Under the pieces are notes generated by a model that searched no databases, was not told where the DNA came from, and was given only the letters and a program-made list of their open reading frames with translations. From positions 392,001 to 456,000 of the forward strand of contig JASJOG010000074.1 of NCBI GenBank assembly GCA_030142905.1: DNA of 64,000 bases, read 5' to 3'. The translations under genes and the position numbers were made by a program. Below are positions 1-16,991 of this stretch, one piece after another. Source of the DNA: Heliopora coerulea (lineage: Eukaryota; Cnidaria; Anthozoa; Scleralcyonacea; Helioporidae). Position 1 is the first letter of the stretch. Every line of letters starts with the position of its first letter.

Positions 1-750
1 ATAGAGTAAGGTGGACATATGATCAACAAATTTACTTAAGACAAAAAAATCAATGGCATTTAATTTTTGAGTTTTGCAAAAGACATGACTGTATATATCA
101 GACAAGGCTTTCTGAAGGAGAGACTCGGAATTAGAGACAAAAGTAGATAACGTGGATAAAAGGCTAGTGCAACAGACATAGCTTTCTGAACAGGACACTA
201 GTAAAGTGAACTTTTGGTCTGTTAATCAATATGACTTTCTGTGGTAGAGACAAGTAGACTGAGGCTGTTATCAACCAATTACATCTGGCTTTCTAAAGGA
301 CAGACAAATGCAAGGAGATTGTGGTCAATGTATCAGATTTGGAGTTTGGAATGGGTTAACAAGCAAAATGAGGTTGTGGTTTGCATATCTAATGTACACA
401 AATAAATGGGGTTGTGGTCAGTGTGAAAGATATGTCTTTCTGAAGAGACAAAGAAAATAAGTCTGTAATCTGCATATAACTTGTCTGTCTCAGGTTGTCT
501 TAAGAGAACATCAGCAGGTCTAAAAAACCGAAAGGTCATTATCCACACATGTACATTACAGATGTCAGCAGGGAATGTCTGTGAAATGAAGGTTGTGGTC
601 CTACTGGTTTATGGATAAAAAGTGAACTATTGAAGAGGACAGTAGAAAAATAAGTATTGTTGTCTATGTTTAAATTGCGGACAGTTGAGGGAGAGGACAG
701 TAAAATTATACCATAGTTGAGGTCTGCATATCACATATGAAGCTTGTAGT
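1..750. repeat. Diverged minisatellite-like region in a CNOT3 intron or 3' side
   Basis: Variants of a phrase like CTTTCTGAAGGAGAGAC recur near 107, 180, 232, 289 and 433, interspersed with GGTTGTGGTC words, at irregular spacing of roughly 50-75 bases. No coding exon of CNOT3 was recognised here. This looks like an old degenerate tandem repeat; unit and copy number are uncertain. Confidence 0.4.
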
Positions 751-1021
751 TAGTACGTCCATTTTTTTCTTTAGGGGATGTCATGTCACACCCTTTCACA
801 TTTCTCCAGTTTTTATGTCAAAACATCTGAAACATTCTATTAAGGGTTTGCCTAAATAAAAACATTACCTACAAGACAATCCATTTGACTGAGTTGTTTG
901 CTTACTTGAAACTTATTTTCTAGATACCTTTGGCATCACCATTTCCATAGGGTTGAAGGAATCATTGTGGGTTAAATTATATTCCCAAGGTAATGTACAG
1001 AAAACAAAGTAGCTTGCTCAC

Positions 1022-5529
<4,508 letters not shown>

Positions 5530-6873
5530 CACCTGGATCTCGATGCTTTTCTTTTCATTATTTCGTTACAAGAACCTACTGGATGAAGGTGAACATTTCT
5601 GTTTTCCTCTGCTTCAAATGTAACTACGTAAATATTTCAGTAAAGGTATAATATTCGTCCAAATCCCATGGTTCTTTCCTTTTTGATTCTCAGCAACTAG
5701 AAAGCGTAGGCTCGTAAAGCCTCTTGGGATATCCATGGCGGCGGTTTGGTACGACAGAATTTCTTCAACCCCTGATATTACCATAATCTCCCCCCGTTTT
5801 AGCTTGAAAACGTGAGTTTTGGTGAGATGAAATTCCGTTTACTTTTTACATCATAAGACACGTATATTTTTTCTTTATTCTTTCTTTTTACTTGCTACCG
5901 TTTTTTTTGAAGGTTATTACATTCGATTTTACTTCAAAAAACGCGCGAAAGATCCCAAGTTAAGATGCGACAATCGGGCAAAATCCTACGATTGATCGGC
6001 TCGATATTTCAAGAGCATTATAAAGAAAATTTGCGCAATTAAAAAACTCCTTGAGTAGTAATGATTTTTTTTTTATTAGGTCCGACTTATTTAAAAAATT
6101 CACGCAAAACCGGTCCTAGAAATTGTACTGCGTCAATGCGCATTTCGGTACTTTTTGTTTTAGGGAAAATAACAATGGGCCTGTGTAAAAACAGCAATAC
6201 TAACCTCCCTCCTCTGGTGGTCGTGATTCGAGATCTCAGTCAAACTAAAGTACACCAAAAAATCCTGTAAGTCTTGCAGCCCGATAAAGTTATTTCTTTT
6301 GAATTTGTGTGCAAGTCTCATCCACAGTTCTAGCACGGCAAAGCTAAGAAATCTGTAATTGAGATATAAATTTTGGAAGTGATACTTCAAACGTGTGATA
6401 GTGATCACTCCAAACGAACTGGGGATACATTCACCATTCTCTATTACGACATCAACATTTACTTGGCATGTTCGCCTGCAGTATGGCAGTTTTTTCAAAA
6501 CTGTTTGCGGTAAACAGTGGGTTTTGTCTTTTCACGATTTATTGAACTTATCACTCTTAGGAAAAAAAATCGCGTTTTGTACTCCAGTCGTGGAATGGTT
6601 TACATGTACGGCAAGCAAATAAAAAGGCAACTTCAACCTCGATCTGGTAATGTTATTTCACCAAATAAAGTGTTTTCGTTGAAGGTTTAATCAATAAAAT
6701 CAAATGACTGTTTGATTATTGTTTCATATTTAAGGGTCATATTAATGAAGTATAAAAAAGTCCAACACACAAGATCCAGTATGGATCTAAGGTCCTCATG
6801 CACCTTTAACCAGTCTCAGTCGAAATCTATGTCCGGAGTTTCAGCACTCATTAACTAATGATGCAGATGTTCA
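5530..6873. other. Intergenic region between CNOT3 and SPATA20
   Basis: This holds the upstream region of CNOT3 (minus) and the 3' flank of SPATA20 (minus). Open frames of 60-110 codons exist at 6061-6622 on both strands, but they show no family motif and no splice-compatible extension. I see no convincing gene. Confidence 0.6.
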
Positions 6874-9800
6874 TTACTTGGTTCCCTTCAATATCTTTTT
6901 CAACTCCTCACTTGAGGTCACAGGAAGCTGACATGAAAAATCCTCGCAAACGTAAGCCGTAGCTTTTCCTTCAACTTTTTTTAACGTTTTTAGAACATTA
7001 AGCTTCGAAGATAAGAAACTGTTTTCTTTCTCGCCGGGTAAAATGATAACTTTATTTGGAATAAAGTTCGAATGGACAGTCGCCAACAGCTTTTTAGTGT
7101 CCTCAGATTCTTTTTCCCCCAAAATAATAACCTGACAAAGCAAAAGAGAAAATCAACACATTGTTGTCTCAACCACTTCCTGGCAAGAAAAGTGAATATT
7201 CCTTCAGGTTTACATCCTATTTCCAGTATTTCTCATCCCTACCCACACGCCAAACACACTAACCTGCTTTTGTTTACCACTGTAAAGAATAAACGATGCC
7301 ATCAATTTAGGTAAAGCAATCGGCATTGTCGTCAAACGTGGTTCAAACAACGCGAAGATCTTGGCGGCTTTCTCTCGATATTCTTTTTTGTCAAGAAAAG
7401 ATGAAAGTCGAAGCAAGTTAGTTGCCGCCACGGAATTACCGCTGGGTTCGGCTCCATCTTGATCTAACCAAAACGATTAAAAAAAGTAAAAAAAGTTAGA
7501 AGAGTAACTTGTAATTTTCTTGATCTGTCTCTAGATCTGCTTTCATCTTGCCTCTATCATTTTTATTCTCCAAATTTAAAACATTTTCTCCTTTTGTACT
7601 TGCACTACAACTCCCTACTCTACTACTCTTCACTTACACGGGCATCTTCCTCTTTGTCTTCTCGTCCTCTCTTCATCCTGCATCTACCCCCTTCACCCCC
7701 TTACGTCCCCTCTTCTCTGCCCGGTCATTGCTCCACTCCCATACTTCTATCCTCCTTTTCAGCTGTTGATGACCATATCGCTCTCTTCACCTGTTATTCA
7801 CCTTCTTAACCCCATCTTCTCACCCTTCAACTTCTTCAATCCCAAGTTTAGCTTCAATCCCACAATTTCTTCACACTTGCACTCCCTTTTTTTCTCCCTT
7901 CAATTACTCTTTGTTCCCTCTAAGCCCCTCAGCTACTTCTTCGCCCTCTTTGTCCCCTTTTACTTCTCTCGTCTTTCCGTCTTCCACCTCTTCATCTTCA
8001 TCCAAACACCAACTGACATAATTATCCCCATTCCAACTTGACTCATCTATCCCTTCATGCCTGGTTATCCTAACTTGATCGTCCCAGTCTCCCATTCAGT
8101 ATCTCCATCCCAATCCTGACATTTGATCACGGCAACAGTTGATCAAGCATTCGACATTAGTTACCTTGTTTCAAACGAAGAAGTAATTCTGACTGTTCAC
8201 CGCCTTCAAAATATCCTCCAGCTTTGCTGTCCCAGAGGAAGGTATTTTGACTTTCCTGCAACTCTGCTGCCCACTCCAACCACTGCTCGTCAAATGAAGC
8301 TTGGTAGAGATCCAGCAAGCCATGAATCAAGAAGGCGTAATCGTCAGAAAAACCATTTACTGGGTTTTCACTACATAAAAAGCGTTTGAAAAGTTGCGGG
8401 AATATTTGGCTTCATGTCTGTTGACGTTTAAAGCAGTGTTTGAAAACCGCTACAACCAACAGATTATTCATAATAAGCACTTCGTACCTATCTTCATGTA
8501 TATTATCTCTTGCGTGCTACTATGTTCAACATGGTTTCCCACGTAACTGTAGTCAATATTTGGGGTGGCATTATTATTGACGATGAAAGACGTTGGTATA
8601 TTACAAACACAAATAGTCTCGCCAATTAATTTGGATTTCTTCCCTATATCCTAACTTTTACTTTTCGGGGCAGTATTCGGTTCATGTTTAGCCTCAGATG
8701 TAATTTAATTTCGTTATTGATACCCCTTATTTCGCTTGCAAAAACGTTTACGAGACTTACAGCTGCACGACCTCGCCATTCGTTCCCCTATAACAACTTC
8801 TTGTAAGCTTTTTCGACTCGTTGTTCCACAAGTACTTCTTGGTAAATGAAGCCGCTTTTACAGCTCTCTTCAAGTAAACGTCATCCTTCAATATGCAGCC
8901 TGCTTTGGCAAACGCACCAATCATTAAACCTAGTTAGGTTAGAAACAGAAATGGACAGAATTGCAGTGGTTCCCGTTTGATTGACGATTTGGGGAGAATA
9001 CGAATATACAAGCAACTTATGGAAATTAACCCGGTCCAGGACAACTAAAAAAAAACATGACACGCCAAACCTGGAAGGACACACCAAACCTGGGAGGACA
9101 CACCAAATCTAGAACGACACACCAAGCTTAGGACGACATTCCATACACAGCTCAACCAAACCAGATCACTGTCGAATGCAAACAAAACATCGCACTTATG
9201 GAAATAAACACGCACTCTGCAAGATCTACAAGTCATGAAACGCACCATTCCATGACGTGACCATTTTCGTATCAAGATGGGGTTTTGGTCTTTTGAGTCT
9301 TTCCTCAAAAAGCAATTCACGTCCTTTAGAAAGTGATTCTTTAGTTGTCTCTACATCGAGGTTAAAATGTTTCGCTGTTTCTTCGATGGTGCCACGAACA
9401 ATGAGAACATTCTTTTTCGTGAGTTCACCATGAGGGTCCTGGTTGGAAACAGAGGAGTAAGAGATGACAGAGAATAGTAAAGGAGAATAAAAGAAAATAA
9501 GAGGGAGATGGAAGGACTGGTAGGAGGGAGGAAAAACTGGCTAAGAAAGAAAGAACGGAAGTAATGAAGGATATAAATGAACACGGAAGTGAGGGGGGAG
9601 AGTAGGAAGGGAGGAAGGGAGGAAAGAAAGAAGGGAGGAAGGGAGGAAGGGAGGAAGGAAGGAAGGAAGGAAGGAAGAAAGAAAGAAAGGAAGGAAGGAA
9701 GGAAGAAAGGAAGGAAGAAAGGAAGGAAGGAAGGAAGAAAGGAAGGAAGGAAGAAAGGAAGGAAGAAAGAAAGGAAGAAAGGAAGAAAGGAAGGAAGGAA

Positions 9801-12800
9801 GAAAGGAAGGAAGGAAGAAAGGGAGGAGGGGAAGGAAGGAAGGAAGGAAGGAAGGAAGGAAGAAAGGAAGGAAGGAAGAAAGGGAGGAGGGGAAGGAAGG
9901 AAGGAAGGGAGGAGGGGAAGGAAGGAAGGAAGGAAGGAAGGAAGGAAGGGAGGAAGGAAGGAAGAGAAGGAAGGAAGGAAGGAAGGAAGGAAAGGAAGGA
10001 AAGGAAGGAAAGAAGGAAGGAAGGAAGGAAGGAAGGAAGGGAGGAAGGAAGGAAGGAAGGAAGGAAAGAAGGAAGGAAGAAAGGAAAGAAGGAAAGAAGG
10101 AAGGAAGGGAGGGAGGAAAGAAGGAGCAAACGAAGCAAAAAGACGAAGGAACGAAGGATGAGATGAAAGAAAGAGAGGGAGAATGGATGGATAGAAGAGA
10201 GAGAGGATGGATGGGTAGAGGAACAAACAAGCGAATCAGTGAATAGGAAACTATGATACTAAAAACGTTAAACACTTGAACGAAGAAGGTAAGAGAAGTA
10301 AATACGCTTATGTCCATTTTTGAATAAACAGAATCCAATCTAAAAACAACTGGTATACCTTCGACGCCTTTACGTTACCATCCTTCTTGACTCCATAATG
10401 TTTGATGAACAATTCAGCCAACGTTGTTTTAACTTCACTGTTCAAAGTTTCCGACAAAAGAGTTTTGATTTCTTCTTCCTCCCATACACAAAATGCACCT
10501 TCTTTCTTGCTCTTCGAGTCAGCGAAAGGCAAGGAATCGGCATCTTCTGCGGCATAAAAACCACCACTCTATATAAACCGAAGGCAATAGAACTTTAGAA
10601 TTCGTCTTTCCGAACTGAATAATGTAGCTGCACAATGTAATTTACTTGCTAGACCTTGTCACTAAGATCCCTCATCACATAAAGCAAAATATCTTTAGCA
10701 GTTTCAGCGTATTTTTGGTCTTGTGTTATCTGGAAAAGAAAATATAACAAAGAAAAAATAAGTTAAAAAAACGTCCAACGTAAACGTGGTTCATGGACCC
10801 CTACATTTAAGACTGGGTACAAGAACACGAAAAAATAAATCGCACTTTGACCTGAGGACTTCGAGAATTAAAGTTAGGAATGGAAGAGACCAGATCTCCA
10901 TCAGAGTGGCATAAACACTAAATAAAAATGTAGATAAAATATCTTACTTGATAAACGTCCAGATAACTGTCAGCCAATTGACTCTGATCGTAAAGCATTT
11001 TCTCGAAATGAGGAACGTGCCACTCAGCATCTGTGGAGTAACGATGGAATCCCTGATGGATAGGAAACAATATATGTTAGTTAGAGAAATAAGTAAATAA
11101 TTTGACACTGGAGATAATAGTTGATGTCAGAAATGCGAAAGCTCTAACGCCTCTTACTCAGAAGTTTTTTTTTTCAGCCCTTGACGGCAGTGGAACCTGC
11201 AACCTTCCGATCGCTGAGGAGATGCTATAATCATTGTTCTACACGGACTCAGAGAGCAAAACGTAACAAACGAGCAGTGGTTCGTAATGATGGTAATTCC
11301 AAAAAAGGCGGGAAAATTCCATGTTTAAATACTCTTATATCAACACAGCTACGGACCAATCAGAGCTCGCGTAAGAAGCAACTTATTTCATGACTACTAC
11401 TAAGTTAACATAACTGTGAGCCACTTGACTGTACCTGACCAACGTGATCATGAATTCCTCCCTTCTCCATTGCATCAAGGATTCTCAAGGTCATCTTGAG
11501 CGCATTCTCCGCTTTCTTGCTTTCTAACGACCAGGAGTGATAGTTCAAGAGGAAACTGAAGTTGCCTGACAAGTTAAAATTTTTTGAAGGTGTAAGGCTG
11601 GATATTCTAAAAACCCTATGGCAAGAGAAACCTACTCTGGTCCGTCAACCTTTAGAAATAAAACTTGCACTATTAAAAAACCAAGTGAGACGCTGCAGGC
11701 ATTTAGCTACTAGGTCTCTGAATGGCCAGAAAAAAAAAAGAAAAAAAAAAAAAAGAAAAAAAAAAGATGACATTTGTGGATTTAAACATTTGTGAATTTC
11801 TCCATTTGTCAATTTTCACATTAGTTAACCCATTTCCAAACACTTGAGAGCTGATTCAAGATAAGTATTCTCATGGAGATTACTCATACAACATTTTTAG
11901 CTACAGCACATACTTGGTTGAGGAAATCTTGGAGCACCACCAAACCCACCATTCTTTTCATCAAAAGATTCACTGTACTTAGTCAGCAAACTTTCAATGC
12001 ATGATTTGCCTGGCATTTTATGCTCAGCACTCATGATCACATCCAGCTGCTTTCTAATAGCATCCATAACCAATGAGCCCTGGAGGGAAAGGCGATTTCG
12101 ATTTTCCTTCCACTATAAAATGACCATGACATTCTTTGAGCAAACCATCAAGAAATGTAGGCAAGTTTCACAACAAGTTTTCTTGAATAATGCACAGAAT
12201 CCATCCTCTTTGTGGTGCACAATAACCAAAAATGCATGTGGTAATATTTTTAAGTGGGTGTGGTGCAAACCTTCAAACAACTATCAAAGCTTTCAAATGT
12301 TAAAAAATCTTTCACTGGGCTCAGAGGTTTGAACTTTTTCATCACTGCTATTCAAAACACAAGTATTTTGACTTCTAGCACTTTTGTAAACAACAAAAAA
12401 GCAATTCCCTGGATTAAAACAAAAACTACAGTTATCAAGATCAGGAGATCTCTGGTTTTAATAATTTAATAGTTTTAAACAAAACTTAGTAAATATTTTG
12501 TAAATAGTATTGTAGATATTTTTAATCTGTTTTGTTTTTAATTTTTTCTAGTAAACTTTAATCTTTAAAAGAACCCTGAAGAAAAACACCTTTGGTGATT
12601 CAGGTTTCCTGATTAAAGATCATTTTCATCATCAGATCTCTGGTACGTGCAGCACTGGTATCAAGAGATTGTACAAACATTATTCTGATGAACCAATCTT
12701 ACCTGCTTTGCAAGAAATGTAAGTATTGTTCTGAAGCCATGTCTACCAAAAGCATCCTCGGGAGGGAAGTAAGTGCCCCCAACAAATGGCTGAAGGTCTG

Positions 12801-15800
12801 GCATGAGCCACACACTCATGGGCCAACCTCCGTGACCTGTGGTTGCCTGAAATTTTAAAATTCATTTTACTTTATGTAAGTTAAACCAATATCAGGTAAT
12901 TGACTCAATTACCTGTGGTTGCCTGAAATTTTAAAATTCATTTTAATTTATGTAAGTTAAACCAATATCAGGTAATTGACTCAATATTCTATTTGAAAGA
13001 GAGTGACATAGACAGTGGTTGTGCACAAATCTCTCTCAACTTCTTGACCAGAGTTATACTAGCTCTAAGCAATTGTCTGATTAAAGTTACATTGGTAAAA
13101 TGACATGCGATAAAAGTGTCACCTAGTTTGACACTACCATGTGTCGCAGGTTTTCTCCAGGTACTTTGGTTTCTTCCTGTAGTAACATTCAGCCCATTAG
13201 GGGTGGCCCTTGGTGACCTCTACGGAGAACAGCTCAGCTAGTTGATAGAGTTATCCAGTATAAATAAAGACACTTTGCTTTTACCTTTACCTTTCAGTTA
13301 TTTTATTTTTCATAGAATCAATAATGTGAAAAATCTAAGGCTTGACTTTATCCCTTGGAAGAAATTATGGCAGTGTGGGCTGCTGGGATATTTCCCAGTG
13401 GGCCCCAGCAATTTATAGCTTGTGGGCCCCAATGCTTTGTAGGCAGAAAGCCCTCATGTAAAGCATTATGAAATTTAAAGTTCCTGTTGGCTCTGCAGGG
13501 GGAAACGTTTAATCCTCTATATTTTGTTATCAATGCATGTCATAATAGACCTACGTCATGATGTCAGTAGTTTCTTCTAAGTATTTATCTCAATGAATTT
13601 AATGAATATATCTGGAATTCACATTGTATTTTTACTGACAGCAGTCTTCTCACCTCCACCTTATGACCCCTGCTAAAAGTGGGTCCTTGGCATATCATTT
13701 CCCAGTCCCTATTTGAGAGCCACACTGCCATTGGGAAGGAGGTAAAGTTTTGATCCCACAGGATACAGGAATTATTTGGGGGCATAAAATGATCTCGTTT
13801 AAAGCAATCTAAGTAGCTTAATAACGTTATAATAATGATTTTTCTTTCACTCTTTTCATTTTGATTGTTAGATGGTTATTTCTATATGACACCCATACCT
13901 GTACAAAATTCATGTATACTCTGTCAACATCTGGTCTCTCTTCACGATCAACTTTAATCGAAATGAAGTTCTCATTCAGAATTTCAGCAATTTTTGGATT
14001 TTCAAAGGACTCTCGTTCCATAACGTGGCACCAATGGCAGGTAGAATAACCAACTGTAAGGATGGCAAACAAAACAATGATGAAATGCATTTACAAGTAT
14101 ACCTAATTTTAAGAATTTTTTATCACTGCACATTTTTGCAAAAAGCTTAGCCAGGCAGAAGCACACCTTTGAAAATTCCTGACCACACCCTCACGATAAC
14201 ATGTGTAACCACTGAATTTAAAATAAACTACACTTGATATTCAAAAACGCCAAAACCAAGATACAGTACATACTGTTACTACATTCTATGACTATCTATG
14301 ACAGCACAGTTTCACAATCCTGCCTATCTAAACTGACAAAAACAAATTTTATCACTATGCATTTTACATTTTATCACTGTGCAAATTGGTCATCACTGCA
14401 CACTAAAATTAGGCATGGGGGTCCAGTGTAGATAGCTTCGATAAAACAGCAGTGTTCCTGAGGTTATACACTATCTAAAAGGTAGAAAAAAAGCTTCTTG
14501 AAGGACAAAGAGCCTTCACTCGAAACGTCAAGAAGCTTTTTTTCTATCTTTTAGATAGTGTATAACCTCAAGAACGATACTAAAATTAGGTATGTTTACA
14601 AGACATCAGCAAAAACATGCTGTATTAAATAATATCTACATACCAGATAAGAATATAGGTTTCTCTTCTTTCTTTGCCTTTATAAATGCTTCCTCTCCCC
14701 ATGGATACCTATCAATTGCAAACATCTAACAATATAACTACTTTTGATAGTATCAGATACATGACATTACACCTCAGGGATTGCTTCACTGTGTAGTTTG
14801 GCTTCCCATAAGAGACATTAATTATTAAAATAACTGAAATGCCCATTGTATGCCGTCATTAAGATACCTCATGTTGCTACAGATTCAACCAATTCCAACA
14901 GTAGCACAATACATAAATAGCTTTGAATTCATTCTTTTTGAATTTGAAAGAAGGCAATAGCACTATTACCAAATCTTAATTCTACTGTGATTTCTTGCAT
15001 TATAACTGGATCAAGCTATACTTTTGACTCCTTTCCCAACCAATTTCCAAAGTTGTTATTAATATCAGAGTGTTTGGTCTGATGATGTTGTTCAACAAAG
15101 TTGAAATATTACTCATTGATATTTATGATTTTTACTCATACCTTGAGTCTTGTGTGTCAATAAAATTTCCACGGTGTTCTTCTGTGCATGAGCAACAACT
15201 TCCCCCAGCCATTTAGAAACTCTATTTAGTTTGTTGACCACAAAGTTTTATTATAGTTATAAATATATAGGGGTTTTTTTTTACTATTTTTATTATTACA
15301 GTATAAATATATAGCTACATATAGTTTTAAATTCTGTTTCATTATTTTATTTTACCTTAAGAAAGTATGTTTGGAATATCGTGAATCATAAATAACTATT
15401 GAAATTTCATTTACCATTTTAAGCTGGCCCAATGCCAAATGTAAGAAATACCCCTTGAAATATTGGAGTCCTTTTTCTTCCAATGTTTTTCTTCAACAAT
15501 TTAATTACTAGTGCAAAAATCTTACCAGTCCACGGGGTTATAAGCATGTTGCAGAAGGTAAGGTGATCTTTCTTTCAATAAACGATTTCCTTTCTTGTGG
15601 CCTCCACTTGCCTCAGAACTCGCCATGTTACGCTGCTTTTGCGTCCACAGAATTGAAGTTGGTTTCTGCAATATCGTGGCTATAAAGTGGGTTTTGGTTT
15701 GCAAAGCACCAAACTGGGATTGTCGTAAGACAGAAGTATAGCATAAAACTTGCGTTTTGGTGGAAAACCTCGGTAACTGTGAAAACATCTGACAGAATAC

Positions 15801-15848
15801 TGAAATGGCATACACCGCTGGACACTCATCGCGGGGATGAATACTCAT
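6874..15848 (-). CDS. SPATA20: SPATA20 (thioredoxin-fold N terminus, glycosidase-like helical C terminus)
   Basis: Fourteen coding exons: 15848-15526, 14708-14644, 14053-13899, 12846-12703, 12112-11914, 11565-11435, 11052-10948, 10729-10655, 10568-10359, 9438-9246, 8929-8761, 8370-8165, 7463-7264, 7131-6874. They sum to 811 codons with consistent phases. Family hallmarks are [14 protein letters not shown], the thioredoxin-like [12 protein letters not shown] (CXXC), [48 protein letters not shown] and [10 protein letters not shown]. The family (YyaL/DUF255) joins a thioredoxin domain to an (alpha/alpha)6 barrel; its precise reaction is not established. The first Met gives 810 aa. An internal Met near 15788 gives 790 aa and begins [11 protein letters not shown], like a mitochondrial presequence; human SPATA20 is of similar length. 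Either start is possible. The introns hold SINE relics, a polypurine tract and a hairpin element. Confidence 0.93.
7500..8110. repeat. Pyrimidine-rich low-complexity stretch in a SPATA20 intron
   Basis: The + strand is dominated by C and T (runs such as CTTCACCCCCTTACG, TTCTTCTTCG) for about 600 bases between exons at 8165 and 7463. Several overlapping open frames arise from composition alone. It has no tidy repeat unit. Confidence 0.6.
9565..10225. repeat. (GGAA/GAAA)n polypurine microsatellite, about 0.65 kb
   Basis: The + strand is nearly pure purine, built from GGAA and AGAA/GGGA variants, in the SPATA20 intron between exons ending at 10359 and starting at 9438. Long open frames on both strands (Lys/Arg/Glu-Gly on +, Phe/Leu/Pro/Ser on -) are repeat translation and should not be annotated as proteins. 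Such mirror-repeat purine tracts can adopt triplex structures; that is general knowledge, not shown here. Confidence 0.95.
11165..11275 (-). mobile_element. tRNA-derived SINE remnant
   Basis: On the minus strand the words GCGATCGGAAGGTTGCAGGTTC and CCGTCAAGGGC recall the 3' half and B box of the better copy at 17395-17510 (GCGATCAGAAGGTTACGGG). The A box end is eroded. It sits in a SPATA20 intron. Confidence 0.5.
12835..12985. repeat. 76-bp tandem duplication spanning a SPATA20 3' splice site
   Basis: The segment starting ACCTGTGGTTGCCTGAAA at 12835 is repeated at 12911 with about one mismatch. Both copies run to GGTAATTGACTCAAT. The first copy covers the first bases and acceptor AG of the exon 12846-12703; the second copy places the same acceptor inside the upstream intron. 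Confidence 0.9.
13080..13300 (+). mobile_element. SINE tail, 5'-truncated (same family as 45345-45640)
   Basis: Shares an ordered series of words with the copy at 45345: CGCAGGTTTTCTCC, TTGTAGTAA-type, AGGGGTGG, CCTCTA, AGCTAG, TGATAG, GTTATCCAGTATA and a closing ACTTT..TTTAC. The tRNA-like head is absent. It lies in a SPATA20 intron, antisense to the gene. Confidence 0.7.
14402..14594. mobile_element. Hairpin element with 16-bp flanking direct repeats and a hammerhead-like relic
   Basis: ACTAAAATTAGGCATG at 14402-14417 and the same with one change at 14579-14594 are direct repeats that look like a target-site duplication. Between them lie inverted arms: GAGGTTATACACTATCTAAAAGG on the left against TTTTAGATAGTGTATAACCTC on the right, then GCTTCTTG against CAAGAAGC. 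The loop contains CTCGAAACGTC, which resembles the GAAA-stem III part of a hammerhead. It is in the SPATA20 intron between exons ending at 14644 and starting at 14053. Confidence 0.75.
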
Positions 15849-16991
15849 TAATCTTACAGATTATTAATTACGAAAGAAAATTTACGACGGAAACGTTAAT
15901 GAAAAAATTTTATTCACTAAAAACAACCGAAAAGGAAGTTATCCAAAACCATTTAAAAACTTTATCATAATTTATTTTTACAAAAAAGTAGTTTTCCTAA
16001 AAAAATTGCTGCGTTTACTCATGTTGTCATGACTACGTGACATGGATAACAAACATGTTGACACGTATATCTTTCAAATTCAAATGACAATTTCTTAGTT
16101 AACTAAAAGAGTAATCCCAATTTTTTCGTCCCTTTCAATGAATCATGGGTACTCAAGACATACCACAAAGGACCGCTTGATCCCCACCTGCCATGGGTTG
16201 TCCTAATTACCGACGTTTTACAGCTAAGAATGAGCCTATGTGCTGCGTTCAGTACCCGCGGTTTGGCTTTCCACAAATAATTCCATAAAAGTCTAGTTGA
16301 CTTCTTTGAAAAGAGCAGTTGTTAGAAGTCTTGTTCACGGTGCACATTTTGACGTAAATAGCACAGTTTCTAACTTTATTATAATATTAATGCTAGTGCC
16401 TTTAAAGATTGTTGGAAGTAGAGAGATATGGCAATGAGGAAAAAACGTGAATGAGTTGAGAGGCACATTATAAAATAATTAATTTGCACATTAAACGTCA
16501 ATAATTAAATTATATCACAATTACATTGTTAATGACGAGGAGCTATACATTCATGTCAGACTGAAACAAGACATTCACGTCACACGAAAGATCAGGTGAT
16601 TAGACGTCATTGCAAGGCGTGGTACCACAGCTCTTCCTTCGCAGAAATAATTTTTTACACGAACATCATACACCAAAATTGAAAATCAAAAGATGACATG
16701 TACAAAAGGACGTTTGAAATATTTGCAAGATTGCATCGGTTTTTCTTTCTGTAATATAAAATTTGTTTATGACTTTTTATTTTACTCTCCGGCCGTACGA
16801 TATGTGACAACGATGAAAATGGTGACAGCTTTTCGAGAAAAGAACCTTCGTGGAAACATTTCACAGCCATCCTCGAATCTAAAGCTCCATAATGATTTTC
16901 AAATTGACATCGCAATAAATTACGCTATCAAAAAATTACAACATAACTGTCTAAATAATTATTTAATTCTTTTCCGTATAAAAATCTCAAC
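15849..16991. other. Intergenic region between SPATA20 and GAS7
   Basis: Contains the upstream region of SPATA20 and the 3' flank of GAS7. Open frames of up to 100 codons near 16655-16995 have no recognisable motif. No RNA gene or repeat was recognised. Confidence 0.6.

Noticed and set aside
6160..6498. 112-codon frame on the minus strand
   Set aside because: No recognisable motif, no splice-consistent extension, and an AT-rich intergenic setting.
9351..10338. Long overlapping frames of Phe/Leu/Pro/Ser or Lys/Arg/Glu/Gly on both strands
   Set aside because: Direct translation of the GGAA microsatellite inside a SPATA20 intron; flanked by well-supported exons of that gene.
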